DNA of 64,000 nucleotides from Xenopus tropicalis (Eukaryota > Chordata > Amphibia > Anura > Pipidae), in assembly GCF_000004195.4 (NCBI RefSeq), contig NC_030681.2, positions 28,844,982 to 28,908,981 on the forward strand, given 5' to 3'. Positions 1 through 11,982 of the stretch are shown here, one piece after another. The notes beneath the pieces were generated by a model, which saw only the letters and a list, made by a program, of their open reading frames with translations, was not told where the DNA came from and ran no database searches. Made by a program: the position numbers and the translations under genes. Numbering within the stretch: position 1 is the first letter of the stretch; each line of letters starts with the position of its first letter.

Positions 1-110
1 AGATGGATGTTGGTCAGGATTGGCAGGCCACCATACACAAACAAATGGAACAAATAGAAGGTATACGCTACTTATAGACTGGCCATTAGTTATAATTGTG
101 AATTACTCTA

Positions 111-639
111 GGGGGCACATTTACTTACCCACGATCGTTCCGACGGCGTCCGAATGCGGTTTTTTCGTAATGATCGGTATTTTGCGATTTTTCGGAAAAT
201 TGTTGCGACTTTTTCTTAGCCGTTACGAATTGCCCGAAAAGTCGCGACTTTTTCGCAGCTTTCGCGCCGACTACGAAAGATTCGGATTCATTCAAGCTTC
301 AGTATGGTGACTTTTCTTGGGCCAGGTTGGAGCTGCAGGGTGCCATTGAGTCCTATGGGAGGCTTCCAAAATCATGCTAAGTCTGAAAGTTTCGCCCGCC
401 GCTTACGAGCGCTCAATATGAAAAAGTCGCGACAATATACGAGCGAATCGTAACGGCTACGAAAAATTCGCGACTTTTCGCGTAAGTCGTAATGGTTACG
501 AAAAAGTCGCGACAATTTCCGAAAAGTCGTAAAGGCGAGGAAAAAATCGCAAAAAATACGAAAAAGTTGCAAAATGTTTCTTTTCCAATCAGAATTTTTC
601 CAATTCGGATTCGAATTCGTGGGTTAGTAAATGTGCCCC
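111..639. mobile_element. TA-flanked foldback MITE (copy A)
   Basis: Terminal inverted repeats GGGGGCACATTTACT and AGTAAATGTGCCCC are each flanked by TA (109-110 and 640-641), which fits a Tc1/mariner-type TA target duplication. The interior is rich in TCG/CGA and folds back on itself. There is no transposase, so it is a non-autonomous element. The centre (319-363) holds one copy of a module starting GGGCCAGGTTGGAGCTGC; the same module is tandemly amplified in the related element at 42358-43469. Short open frames on both strands here follow from the palindrome and are not genes. Confidence 0.85.
319..363. repeat. single-copy progenitor-like module of the 52-bp array
   Basis: This segment matches the array unit at 42583-43300: GGGCCAGGTTGGAGCTGCAG, then a GCCATTGAG block and CCTATGGGAG. 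Flanking sequence on both sides (an upstream TTCAAGCTT block and a downstream CGCTTACGA block) also matches the flanks of that array. The two elements are therefore homologous and differ mainly in copy number of this module. Confidence 0.8.
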
Positions 640-641
640 TA

Positions 642-1717
642 GGTATTGCAAAGCTATCACACACGTTAATCCGTAGTAGTAATAGTTCAGAGGAATGGCT
701 TAGTCCAACTAGCATGATAAGGTAAGTGTCTGATTGGTTACCTGGCTGCAAAGACAATTGCACCTATGTTTATAAAGGGGGGCTGATGGATTACAAATTT
801 AGATACCTAGGCTTAATTAAAATATATTTTGGCATTTTAGTGATGTAGTACATTCCAACTTTCCCAAGCATGTATTCAATGAACAGACTAGTCTATTCTA
901 CATTGCATGCAAGATATCACCCCTTAGGCCTAGCGCACATACTGAATCCCATTTGATATAAAGTGCATCTTACGTGAAGTTATTTTACTGTGCAGTCACC
1001 TAACATGACCAAGGCTAAAGAGTGCCATACATGCAGACTAAATTTCCCTGTGAGCCCATAGATGAATCATGGAGCTGAAAGATGAAAACAAAACTGGAAC
1101 TGACATATTCTGTGAAGAGGCAATCACTTCAGGATTAAAGGAAAACATGCTCAGTTTATAAGCATGATGTATCTTCTGTTTTCTTTTCCATAAATAGTCA
1201 TTATGTGTGAAGCCATATCTGATAAAGTAGGCTGAGCATCCCTTATGTGCATATTTGCATTTATACATGTGAAGGGAAGCTGTAGACTAAATGACACTAG
1301 CCTAGCTGATACAGCTTTAATGTAGTCAGTGGAATATGGTCTGTTTATCATACAAAAGAATGGGAGGTAGGAGTGCTAGTTTTGCCCAGGGTGCTATCAA
1401 CTTTGATGATATCTAAAGGTACATGAAATGTTTCCTTTTTTATGTTATTGGCCCTTACAACAAGACCATATATAAATCAGCATAGAGAACATGGTAAATG
1501 GAGTTTGTTACTGAAACAGATTGAGTAGAAAAGGCATGCTTGTAACCTTGAATGAAATGAATTGAACCTTGAGAGCATTTCCTTACTGCATGGATGTTCA
1601 ACATGAAAACCAGATAGCATTTTAAAGGCAAAGTATACACTATTTATAAGCTATGTTTGCTTTCTATATATTTGTTCCTTAAAAAGACAGAAGCCTAAAA
1701 GGTTACTGAAGGCTCAG
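642..1717. other. unassigned AT-rich sequence
   Basis: I see no gene, no recognisable repeat and no RNA gene. A splice-donor-like AAGGTAAGTG occurs just after the upstream MITE (around 719-728), but no acceptor or open frame supports an exon. The short open frames have frog-intron-like composition and no similarity I recognise. Confidence 0.6.
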
Positions 1718-1918
1718 AGTTTAGAGCTTAATAGAAAATAACTCAACCACTTCCTATTCATTCCTATGGGATTTTTGGAAGTGTATTTATCAAATGGTGA
1801 ACTCTAACTTTCACCCATTGATAAATATGCTCCTTAAAATCTCATAGGAATGAATAGGAAGTGGGGGAGTTTTTACCTATTAAGCTCTAAACTCACATTT
1901 TGATAAATCTGCCCCCAT
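1718..1918. mobile_element. foldback MITE
   Basis: Two arms of roughly 85-90 bp are inverted around a short centre near 1800. The left arm begins GTTTAGAGCTTAATAG and the right arm ends with CTATTAAGCTCTAAAC. Both contain ATTCATTCCTATG or its complement. The right flank TTTGATAAATCTGCCCCC resembles the ends of other frog TA-type MITEs, while the matching left end has decayed. No coding capacity. Confidence 0.75.
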
Positions 1919-2150
1919 GTGTGTATGTCACACTGTTGAGTGAAAGAGTAAAGGAACCAATAATTTCAACTCCTTAAAAATCCATAAACATGGGGTTTCT
2001 GCCCTTTTCTAAATGGTGAACCTTTCTGCTAAGAAGAGCAATAAGGCAAATATAGCAAGGAACATGTGTAGAGAGGAATTAACTAGTGCAACACAAGATG
2101 ATGGTAATTAATGGAAAACACATGGGGATAAGCACTATTAAAGAATTGGT
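1919..2150. other. unassigned spacer
   Basis: Plain AT-rich sequence between two MITEs. Nothing recognisable. Confidence 0.5.
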
Positions 2151-2575
2151 TACTGTATATACTCGAGTATAAGCCTAGTTTTTCAGCACCCAAAATGTGT
2201 TGAAAAAGTCACCCTCGGCTTATACTGGAGTCTGGTGCCATAGGTCCCTCCAGGCTAGCACCCTCTGTACTTTGTGTGCAAATTAGGCCACCCGCAACCA
2301 GACTCTCCAGTGCCTGTTGTTTTTGTTGACCCTCTTCTCCACTTACAGAGCTAGTTTACTGTTTTTCTTTGATATAAATATTTAAAAACATATACCCCAC
2401 TGATGCCTCATTTAATGTAATTTTATCATTTATTTTGATTATTGAAACTTAGCAGTAGCGGCTGCATTTCCCACCCTAGGCTTATACTCGAGTCAATACA
2501 TTTTTCCAGTTTTCTTATGTAAAATTAGGTACCTTGGTTTGTATTGGATCGGCTTATACTCGAGTATATACGGTA
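2151..2575. mobile_element. 'ACTCGAGTATAAGCC' palindromic MITE (copy 1)
   Basis: The left end TACTGTATATACTCGAG and right end CTCGAGTATATACGGTA are inverted repeats that include a self-complementary ACTCGAGT core. TA at both extremes suggests a TA target site. Further CTCGAG/TATAAGCC motifs recur inside. A second copy lies at 33879-34370 in the opposite orientation. I recognise the motif as abundant in frog genomes; the superfamily is inferred only. Confidence 0.8.
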
Positions 2576-3361
2576 TTTCATTTCTGCAAGGGCTATGGAA
2601 CACATAGCAGCCTCAGTGCCTCAGATCCAAATATCTAGGATTGCCACAAAACTGCTTTTCATTGATGCAATCAGAAGCACACAAGTAGGCCTCTGCATGT
2701 GGTTTTCTATTTAAAATTTGCTGTCGGGGATTGTCCATAAACAATTTTTTGACCGTGGGTGTATTGTTTTGCTACCCAGTAGTGATCCTCAGTGTTTTGT
2801 TCTCTTCTACTTGGCTCCAATTCTTTATGTGCCAAAGCCCTATAATAGATAATGTGAAAACAATAATTATATTGAATTGTCTGGGTTTTTTTGTAGAAAG
2901 TTGAGATGTGAAGGGTTATGGCAGTTATTGTTATATATTACAATACAACACAAACCCCGTGTCTTGGAGGTGCAAAAACAAAAGCGCAAGGTATAAGAGC
3001 ATTATTTAAGTTTTGTGACATATGAGATAATTAATACATTGCTTCACTGTGGTCATTTACCTTGGTGAGCAGAGTTACAGACATTATTTTCTCTTGTCTA
3101 GAAAATCACTTTCAGTTTTGCTTGTGTTATTCTAGGTATGTCATCTTTAACAGTTGCTTATATTGGGAGAGAAACCACTTTCCTAAGACATTCATGAAAA
3201 TAAAAGACTTGAAGGACTCTTATTTTATTCCTGCTCTTGCAGCAACCACTGGAGGCAGCAGCTCCATCTTGTTGTCAAGTCACTACATTGGAGCAGTGTC
3301 TTCAGCATGTTCCATTTGTGTCATGCATGTTCACATCCCTGCTGGTTTCATTGCGTTAGCT
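2576..3361. other. unassigned sequence
   Basis: No gene or repeat recognised. A 101-codon open frame near 3062-3367 runs into the next MITE and has no protein-like features, so I treat it as chance. Confidence 0.5.
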
Positions 3362-3670
3362 CAGTGATCCCCAACCAGTGGCTCGGGGGCAACATGTTGC
3401 TCACCAACCCCTTGGATGTTGCTCTCAGTGCTCCCCAAACCAGGGAGTTATTTTGTGAATTCCTGACTTGGGGGCAAGTTTTGGTTGAATAAAAACAAGA
3501 TTTACGACCAAATAAAGCCCCCTGTAAGCTGATAGTGTGCATAGAGGCCCCTAATAGTCAATCTTAACCCTTATTTGGCTCCTCCATGAACTTTTATGGT
3601 GCTTGTGTTGCTCTCCAAGTCTTTCTATATTTGACTGTGGCTCACAAGTAAGAAAGGTTGGGGATAACTG
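3362..3670. mobile_element. hAT-type MITE ('CAGTGATCCCCAACC' family, copy 1)
   Basis: The ends CAGTGATCCCCAACC and GGTTGGGGATAACTG are inverted repeats. The flanks share GTTAG within the expected 8-bp duplication (about 3354-3361 and 3671-3678), so the target duplication has decayed. The CAG...CTG termini and 8-bp spacing point to the hAT superfamily. Shorter relatives lie at about 32000-32173 and 42121-42240. Confidence 0.8.
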
Positions 3671-4766
3671 TGTTAGTGCCTGTGCAATGGTGAAGACAGG
3701 TGCTTGCAGAGTTACTCCCGCTTCTCTGAGCAATAATGCCATTGCCAACATTCCTTTCTGGGTTCCTGACCTGCAGTCAAGACGTGGTGTGACGAGGATG
3801 CTAAGATGGCTGGTTTCTCAAGCCTTTGCAAAAAATATAATTTTCCAAGGATTTTAGCACTTATTCTTTGCGTTAGTTTCCACTAAATGGAAACACGAGT
3901 TAGAGATAAAATGCTTAAATAGATGAACCAACTCTAAATAGTATAAAGAAAATGAATTAATGAGAAAACAGAAGTAATTATGTAGTGGTAGTATCTCAGT
4001 AATTGGTTATCACATATTTTGTGATACATATACTATACTATACACTATACATACACCATATATAAGAAAGAGACTAGGGATTTTAGACTACAAACACACA
4101 CAACATTTTTAAATCATTAAAGTAGCAATGTTTGGTGTACTTCAATGCTGCATTTGCAAACACCTTCACAAATATGCACCTAGGGGGTTTATAAACTATT
4201 GTATGCTTAAAAAAAACTGTTGCTGTATAATTGACCAATTTCAGAAGCAATTTTGGTATCCTTACATGTGAATGAAAGCCATGCATAGTGATCATGGAAT
4301 TAATCCAGTACAAAGAGCTAACCAGCTTATTGTGACACAGATGAACCTGTTTCTTACCCCACTGTTATTCCCAGTGTAACCCATTGGACTCATTTGGACA
4401 AATTTATACAGCAAAGGACTTCTAGGGTGAAAATTGATGTAAAATGATGTGTAAGTTTTTTATAAGGCCATGCGTCAAGGCTAATAGCTGAACATAGTTT
4501 CTATATTACGCTAGTTCGGTTGCCAATGGACAATCAGTCAGCTCTTTGCTTTTATTTTCTAACATGTAGTAGAATGTTCCAATCTAATAAAGTATAGAAT
4601 AAAGCAGAAACAGAGACTGCATTCAAGCAAAATTTCAGCTGGGGAGCTTACCCTATTAATGATGCCAATGTACCACAAAAAAAATCTAAGAAAGCCTCTG
4701 GATGGTCAGCAGAAAAGTACAGGTAGGAGGCAAAATATGTGTGTGCTCGATAAAAATATTTAATAA
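3671..4766. other. unassigned sequence with one decayed MITE fragment
   Basis: No gene seen. Bases 4024-4068 form a TA-rich simple-sequence patch. About 4500-4590 (the TTTGCTTTTATTTTCTAACA region) resembles the interior of the MITE at 11646-11817 but has lost its ends. Confidence 0.45.
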
Positions 4767-5424
4767 TACAGGTATGGGACCTGTTATCCAGAATGCTCGG
4801 GACCTGAGGTTTTCCGGATAAGGGATCTTTCTGTAATTTGGATCTCCATAACTTAAGTCTGCTTAAAATCATATAAATATTGAATAAACCCAATAGGATT
4901 GTTTTGCCTCCAATAAGGATTAATTATATCGTAGTTGGGATCAAGGACAGGTACTGTTTTATTATTACAGAGAAAAGGGAATCATTTAACCATTAAATAA
5001 ACCCAATAGGGCTGTTCTGCCCCCAATAAGGGGTAATTATATCTTAGTTGGGATCAAGTACAGGTACTGTTTTATTATTACAGAGAAAAGGGAATCATTT
5101 GACCATTAAATAAACCCAATAGGGCTGTTCTGCCCCCAATAAGGGGTAATTATATCTTAGTTGGGATCAAGTACAGGTACTGTTTTATTATTACAGAAAA
5201 AAGGAATCATTTAACCATTAAATAAACCCAATAGGACTGTTCTGCCCCCAATAAGGGGTAATTATATCTTAGTTGAGATCAGGTACAGGTACTGTTTCAT
5301 TATTACAGAGAAAAGGAAATCATTTTTAAAAACTTAAATTATTTGCTTACAGTGGAGTCTGTGAGAGATGGCTTTTCCGTAATTCTGGATAATGGGTTTC
5401 CGGATAAGGGATCCCACACCTGTA
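4767..5424. mobile_element. 'acaggtatgggacc' MITE with 113-bp internal array (copy 1)
   Basis: The termini TACAGGTATGGGACC and ATCCCACACCTGTA are inverted repeats. The ATCCAGAATGCTCGGGACC and GGATAAGGGATC blocks are hallmarks of one of the most common frog MITEs. The interior holds four tandem units of about 113 bp (4883-5333). There is no coding capacity. The copy at 12250-12902 has the same array in inverse orientation. Confidence 0.9.
4883..5333. repeat. 4 x 113-bp tandem repeat
   Basis: The landmark AATAAACCCAATAGG starts at 4883, 4996, 5109 and 5221, giving periods of 113, 113 and 112 bp. Units 2-4 are nearly identical, while the first has several substitutions. Confidence 0.95.
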
Positions 5425-6263
5425 TTAAGAATACATTTAGTGGATACATAAACCTGTAAATTTCCTTTCAATCATTGTTTCTGTTTAAGGCCTCTTGGTT
5501 TGCTAGGTCATTTTAGGTTCATAGTGTAGTCTTACTCATTTTTTTCTGCTTGTCTTTTGGTTTTATTTGAGGCATGTCTTACTGTATGTTTCTTTTCTTT
5601 TATATTATCATTAGACAAATGCCCTTGTGATTTAAACTTCAGCTCTCAATGCACAGTGCCAGTGTCAGCAGTACTTTTTTTTTTTTTTTTTTTTTTACTA
5701 AACCAGATGGTAGTAATGTTCCCATTGTGTCACTGAGGGGATTTTTCTTTGCCGTTGGGTTATTAGCATCTTCACAATAAATTAGTTTTTGTTGTTCCAA
5801 TGATACAAAAGACTTTCTCGGTAGTAATGGGACTTTCAAGTGGATTGATAATTACATATAAATATATATATATTAGTCATATATGTGCCAACTGATATTA
5901 CTGTGTATTGTTGTATTTATAGTTAAAGGCAAATTCTCTGCAATGATGAAATACAGATGGAGTGAATTGCCTTGTATCACTTTTCCTTATTGGAACAAAC
6001 CATTATTGTGTATATAAATATAAATATCTAGTTGGCTGTATCTTCTCATATATAATAGTAAAGTTAAGTATAAGGTAACCCCGACTCATTCGTAGCCAGT
6101 CACAAAGATTCTGACAGGATGTTGGCTCCACACAGATGCCACATGGGTAATCTGTTGTCTGTTATAATCTGGAAATCTCAGCCTACAGCTACATCTCCCA
6201 ACACCACAAAGAAAATCACTCTCATGAAGTGCCATAGTGTTTATTAATGTCATATGCTGTAGA
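5425..6263. other. unassigned sequence with T22 tract
   Basis: No gene recognised. A pure run of 22 T lies at 5675-5696. It could be the tail of a minus-strand retroposed insert, but I do not recognise a body beside it. Confidence 0.5.
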
Positions 6264-6505
6264 GTAGTGATGGGTGAAAAAATTCACCAACCATGGATTC
6301 GCAGTGAATTTCCGCATTTCACCATTGGCAGATTTTTTTTCCGTGAAATGGTCACAAAATTCACAGCAGAAAAATTTGCTGAACGTCCAAAAATTGATGC
6401 TCGCGTCAAAAGAATTGTCGCAAATCAAAAAAAAAATGGTCTCTCATCAAAAGAATTGTCTTGCACCAAAGAGAAGTTCATTTTTATGGATTTTTTTCAT
6501 GACGT
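6264..6505. mobile_element. 'AGTGATGGGTGAA' hAT-like MITE fragment
   Basis: It starts GTAGTGATGGGTGAAAAA and continues through blocks (CCATGGATTCGCAG, TTCACCATTGGCAG, CGTCCAAAAATTGATGC) that also appear in the element at 59841-60139. The right terminus is not clear. A 102-codon open frame here is transposon sequence, not a gene. Confidence 0.65.
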
Positions 6506-6875
6506 AATAGTAACTTTCATGGTCAGATGTACCTTGATATTTTGAGCTGATCTCAATTTCTTTGCATTTTCTTCCATGATTGTAATTTTTGTTTCTTCTT
6601 TGTGTGCAGCAATGATTACAAGTTCCCAAAAGTCAACCGTAGATTGACATATATAAGCATTTAACAAATAACATAACAAGAAACTCTTTAATCCATGGGA
6701 AATGAAAGAACAATAATGTAAATGTATTTAATAAAAAAAAAAAAAAAGAACATTCATTAAAATGAAGAAAAATACACCTAGACAACTCAAGTTCAGTCTA
6801 TCTGTAATAGATATGTGGTCTATCTATAATACTTGGGCATTATTTTAGTAATGTCGCCTTCCTTCAGGTTCTTAC
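6506..6875. other. unassigned sequence with A15 tract
   Basis: No gene or defined repeat. A run of about 15 A is at 6733-6747. Confidence 0.45.
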
Positions 6876-7525
6876 TTAAAGGAACAGTAACACCAAAAAA
6901 TGAAAGAGCTTTAAAGTAATAAAAATATAATATACTGTTGCCCTGCCCTGGTAAAACTGGTGTGTTTGCTACAGTAACACTACTATAATTTATATAATAA
7001 GCTGCTGTGTAGCCACGGGGGCAGCCATTCAAGCTGGGAAAAAGGAGAAAAGGCACAGTCTACATAGCATAACAGATAAGATAGATAACAGATAAGTTAG
7101 ATAACTTAACATAGATAACATAGATAACATAACATAATATAATATAATATAACATATATAATAATATATATATAATATTATTATATATAATAATATAATA
7201 TAATAATAATATAATATAATAATTATTATATATAATAATATAATATAATATAACATAATATAATATAATATAGATAGATAAGTTAGATAACATAGATAAC
7301 AGATAAGTTCTGTAGAATACAATAGTGTTTTATCTGTTATCTGCTATGTGCCTGTGCTTTTTCTCCTTTGAATGGCTGCCCCCATGTCTACATAGCAGCT
7401 TATTTATATAAATTATAGTAGACTTTCTGAAGTAAACACACAACTTTTACCAGTGCAGGGCAGCAGCACATTATATTTTAGTTACTTTTATACACTTTCA
7501 TATTTTGGTGTTACTGTTCCTTTAA
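6876..7525. mobile_element. T2-type MITE with long inverted arms
   Basis: TTAA at 6876-6879 and 7522-7525 flanks the ends AAGGAACAGTAACACC and GGTGTTACTGTTCCTT. TTAA duplication plus a TTAAAGG terminus is the signature of the frog T2 family, which is piggyBac-related. The arms stay complementary for about 200 bp (GGGGGCAGCCATTCAA on the left, TTGAATGGCTGCCCCC on the right). The centre has expanded into AT-rich repeats (7078-7310). A decayed relative is at 8578-8880. Confidence 0.9.
7078..7310. repeat. AT-rich palindromic microsatellite core
   Basis: Short GATAACATA/AGATAGATAAC units flank a core of TATAATA-type repeats on both sides. The whole is nearly pure A/T and self-complementary. It sits at the fold centre of the T2 MITE. 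Confidence 0.9.
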
Positions 7526-7654
7526 GGAACACAAGCATTAGATGTACCTATACAACATGTTGCCCTTGGCCACAGATTATGCAATGTGTCTCAGCCTATA
7601 CAATTGGTGAGGAAACCTTTGGCAATTAGTGATGGTGCAGAATCTTGCACCTTA

Positions 7655-7833
7655 GGGCTCTGGTACTGCTTTTTCGGCGATTTGCGCGAAATCGCGCCGC
7701 CGCGTCTGCCATCCCGCCGGCGACTTACATGTTCGCCGGTGGGATGGCAGAGGGAAGGCAACTCGGGGAGATTAGTCGCCCGCGAACAGGGAGTTTTGCC
7801 GCGGGCGACTAATCTCCCCGTGTACCAGAGCCC
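7655..7833. mobile_element. Harbinger-like MITE with TTA duplication
   Basis: The ends GGGCTCTGGTAC and GTACCAGAGCCC are perfect inverted repeats, each flanked by TTA (7652-7654 and 7834-7836). A 3-bp TWA duplication is typical of PIF/Harbinger elements. The interior is GC-rich (GGCGACTAATCTCCCCG) and much richer in CpG than the surroundings. No coding capacity; an 83-codon open frame across it is chance. Confidence 0.85.
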
Positions 7834-7836
7834 TTA

Positions 7837-8577
7837 GAAAAGAATTCTCCTTATTGAGCTGTAGATTATTTGAATGTACGCATAGCTTATCATAAGAAGA
7901 TACCTGGTGAACATCATACTTTAATAGTCAAATCATTCTTTCTCTCTATATATATATCTAGCAGGGAATCCTAAAAAATGTAGCCATTTAGAACATGACA
8001 TTAAACAATATGATGTGAACCATGGACACTGTGTTGAGCTTCACAAAAGGTGATGTTCTCCAGGTGTCTACTGTCAAACATTCTTCTGCTATATCCTGTT
8101 TTTATCTTAACATAAACATGCACCCTATTTGCCAGTAATTCTCATGAATGCTCCTTGCCTGTAACCTTCTGGATATAACATGATGTTGGCTCCAGTTGAA
8201 GTTATTACCTTTTGAGAATACCGTGTTACTATTAACGTCATGTTTATTATGATTAACACGGTTTTAAATGGCCTAACAGGTATCACTGAATCGGGAGCGC
8301 ACTGTGGAATCTGATATGTTGCATGCTGTGTCTGATGTGCTTATTTATTTATGATATGCACATGAATCTGTAATAGATCAGCTTGTATATTTTTAGACTA
8401 GCGGAGCTGAAAGTGTAAATGCATTAGGTTATTACAATCCAGCGGTGTGCTCAGATTCTGCCTTTATTGAGCTATAATGGAGAGACATTCTTCATAGAAT
8501 AGGTTATTTCTTACATGCATATTCAGTTTCTTTTCCTTTAAAGGCTCAGCCAATGCTCAAATTATTGCCTGTTCTTG
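7837..8577. other. unassigned sequence
   Basis: No gene recognised. There is a short TA microsatellite around 7948-7964 and otherwise unremarkable AT-rich DNA. Confidence 0.5.
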
Positions 8578-8880
8578 TTTTGTGTTGCTTTAAAAAATGA
8601 ATTGTTTTAAAGTAAATGACATACAATGTACTGTTGCCCTACACTGGTAAAAGTTGTTTGTTTGATTCAGAAAGACTACTATATATTACATAAGGAAGTT
8701 GTGTAGCTACAGGGTCAGTCATTTAAGTATAATGAGAAAAGACACAGGTTACAGAGCAGATAACAAATAAGCTCTCTTGAATTCAATGGTGTTCTACAGA
8801 GCTTAACTGTTATCTGCTATTTAACCTGTGCCGTTTAGTCCTATTTTGACTTGAATGGCTGCCCCATAGCTACACAATTA
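8578..8880. mobile_element. decayed T2-type MITE
   Basis: It shares ordered blocks with 6876-7525: ATGTACTGTTGCCCTACACT, GAATGGCTGCCCC and CAGATAACA. The TTAA termini are eroded. The AT-rich expansion is absent, so it shows the unexpanded centre of the family. Confidence 0.75.
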
Positions 8881-10250
8881 TAGAGAGTGTGAGTAGGGAC
8901 TGTGAATTTGAGGAGTGCAGTAGCATATAGTAAGTGCTGAATGGAAAGTTAAAGCAATTGACTGCCTCTACTCTGTCTGAGGCATAGAGGTGGTGCAGGC
9001 AATATATAATGAGCAGCTCAAATACATTTACAACAGGTATAGATGTTTTAATTTAAAAAAAATGGGTTTCATGTTTAATTTGCAAATAGGTCCACTTTAA
9101 CTTATAATCCAAATTGTATATTGAAGTACACTGTAAGCTGTGAAAGCTTTAATATGGTTGCAATCCAGCCTTGGGTAGGTAGCACTCTGTGCGGTGCAGT
9201 GGCCACCCATGGGCAATCTCAGAACAATGACATAGCTGCAGTGGCCCCATTATTTACGCCTGCTGGATACATTATCTTTCTTTTCAGTGCAAACTTTAAA
9301 CCTAGTCATGTGCCAGCTCCCTTATTCCACTGTATGAGCCACAAGGTTGGTCAGGCAATGGTGCCTCAGTTCTGCCTAAACTACTACTCCCATCCTCCAC
9401 TACAACCGTAGCACCTACCTGGGTGATACAATGGTTAATGAATTGGGTAAGCACCCTTCTTATTCAAGTTGATTTAACCAAGACTTTAATATGGGGGACA
9501 TATAATATTAATGGGATGGCTGAGATGTCTAGTACCCCTCAGTCTTAACTCCTTAGCAAGTACATCTCTCAATTGTAAAAAGGAGAGTCTTCCAGTCCCT
9601 TTTACATGTTGATTGGGAACCAGTCAAAGACATGCCCTAAATTTGTTAATTAAATGATAAAAACTGTAACCTAATAAAGTTAAGAAAATAAGGAAAGGTT
9701 AAATGGGTTCCCCGTCTGTCTGTCTGAGTAACAAGAAAAACATCTCTTCCCTGTGCTAGAAAATTAAATCTGCACTGGCAAAACATCATTTCCAAATGGT
9801 TCCTGTAATTTCCTTTCCTTCTCATTAAACTTATATTGGAGTTAAAATCCACAGTGGAATCTAATGTGGATGTGAAATTCACAGAAGGAACACACTCCAT
9901 TTGCTTCCTATAGGACAATGATTCTCATTTATGCAGTGTAAAAGCGCACAGCCTGCAGGTTGTATATGCTAAGTCGATGATCAATAGTTTTAAAGGCATT
10001 GTCAATGGGATGGAAGTGTGTGCCTACAAAACAAATGTTATTGCTGATAATAGAGAGTTTATCTACTAATGGGACACTGGTCTTATTATCAACTGCAAAA
10101 CTACCTCCATTAAACATTATTCATCTATGATTGCATCTAGCCATGCTTCTAGGTGTGCCCTTGTGCCTGTAGTGCTTGGCTTACTGCACTAAGGTTTAGC
10201 ACGCGTAGCTGCTAAGAAGCCCAGTATTTAGCACCTACCTTGAGCAGATA
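8881..10250. other. unassigned sequence
   Basis: 1.4 kb with no recognisable repeat, exon or RNA gene. Open frames at 9121-9411 and 9646-9918 have no protein-like features. Confidence 0.5.
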
Positions 10251-10625
10251 TTAAAGGAAAACTATACCCCCAGAATGAATACTTAACCAACAGATAGTTT
10301 ATATTATGTTAAGTGACCTATTAAAGAATCTCACCAAACTGGAATATATATATATCAGTAAATATTGTCCTATTACATCCTTTCCTTTGAGCCGCCATTT
10401 AGTGATGGGCTGTGTGCTCCCTCAGAGATCAGCTGACAGGAAATAATGCAGCTCTAACAGGAAGTAGTGTGGGAGTAAAAGGCAGAACTCTGTCCATTAA
10501 TTGGCTGATGGGGCCTAGCATGTATGTGTGCCTTGGCCTGTTTGGCCCTTAATTCTTAAAATGGCAATTTTCTATTTAGGATTACCCAATAGCACATACT
10601 ACTAAAAAAGTATAAAAGATTCTCA
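10251..10625 (+). mobile_element. T2-type MITE, 'aaactatacccccagaatga' family, 3'-truncated
   Basis: It starts with TTAA (10251-10254) and AAGGAAAACTATACCCCC, the T2 terminus. The internal blocks CAGAGATCAGCTGACAGG and AACAGGAAGTAGTGTGGGAG are shared with 21331-22036 and, inverted, with 63380-63716. The far inverted terminus is missing. Confidence 0.85.
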
Positions 10626-11645
10626 GAACTTTTTTTTTGTTGCTTTTCCTGTTGTGCCAGTTCATCATTTCTTCCTTATGTGCTTTTATAGCTTAGAGTC
10701 CTTATAAATATTTTCTGTGTAGGAACCCGTGATTTGTAAATCTTAAATGCTCTGTAACGCCCCTTCACGTCATTGCCAACAATGATAACTATGCTCCAGA
10801 GTTTTACCTACGCTTTTGTATAAGCTTAAGTACTTACTTTCTTTTAATAAAGAGCCCTTAACGAATATTAATACTTCATATTTTGTTAAAGAAAATGTAT
10901 TTATATTGATAAATAGATGAATATATGTAACTGTCCAATCTCAGGAAAATGTATTCTGGTGTTATCTTACGAGATAGATTTGGGGCTCTGATTTATATTT
11001 AGAAACATTTATTAAACGAGATTCAAATTAGTGAAAATGTGACCTAAATTCAGTACAATTTCTGGTGATTTTTAATGCATCTGAGCCAATTTCCAAGCAA
11101 TCTGTATGATTTCCCCTACAGAACATGATAATTTTCTGAACCCTTGACATCAATAGTAATCACCCAGAATGCAAATCTGGGGCAACCAATGCCCATAATT
11201 GCTGTAGGTATTTGTGTAGGGTCATAGGCTTCCAATGAACTGCATGGACCTGCATTTCTAATCAGGGCAGTTTGGTCATTCAGATACGTAGCCAGATTGC
11301 TCAGATGTCAAGTCAGTAGGCTGAAGGGCAAGTTATCTGACTTGTTCTGATTTCTAAACAAGGCTTGGAGATGTCGCTGCATGAGTGATTTTACTCAAGG
11401 TGCTGAGTTTTTACTTCAACCTGCTCTTCTTGCTGCTAAAATAATGCTATGTATATGTAAGTTTATATATTTGTAAGTGTGAATACTGGGACAGAGAACT
11501 GCTTACTAGGGTATTTTATTTTAATTTTTATTTAATGTGATAATCAACGCACATCATTCTTAGGACTGAACAAGAACCATTATTGTTAACCAAAATGAAG
11601 AACATGGAAAGATTATTGGTTACAATACTCCATAGTAATCCTAAG
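10626..11645. other. unassigned sequence
   Basis: No gene recognised. Around 11010-11110 a patch (ACATTTATTAAACGAG) resembles MITE ends but has no partner that I can place. Confidence 0.45.
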
Positions 11646-11817
11646 TGGGCATATTTATTATAGTGTCTAAGCTAACATCACCAGTGATATTGCCCATAGC
11701 AACCAATCAGATGTTTGCTTTTGTTTTCTAACTTGTAGGTGACTGTTCAATTCTAATTGTTTGCTGTGGGCAACATCACCGATCATGTTGGCTTACACAT
11801 TATAATAGATTTGCCTC
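11646..11817. mobile_element. small foldback MITE with CCAAT box
   Basis: The left end GGGCATATTTATTATA and the right end TATAATAGATTTGCCTC are imperfect inverted repeats, with ACATCACC and GTGAT blocks mirrored inside. The interior includes GCAACCAATCAGATG, the same CCAAT block found in the array MITE at 16300-16773. Confidence 0.8.
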
Positions 11818-11982
11818 TTAGTGTCATCATATATACTGTATATTTATTTGAGATTGTATAAGTGTATAAATGAATGTGTCTGTACATGTACATTCATGCA
11901 AAGGTGGTATATATTTAGCCCCAAACAAAATGTGAGGGAAAAAAGAACATTTCCAATAACAAAGATACCAGAAACCAGAATC

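Noticed and set aside
719..728. AAGGTAAGTG as an exon donor
   Set aside because: No acceptor or open frame precedes it; the upstream sequence is MITE.
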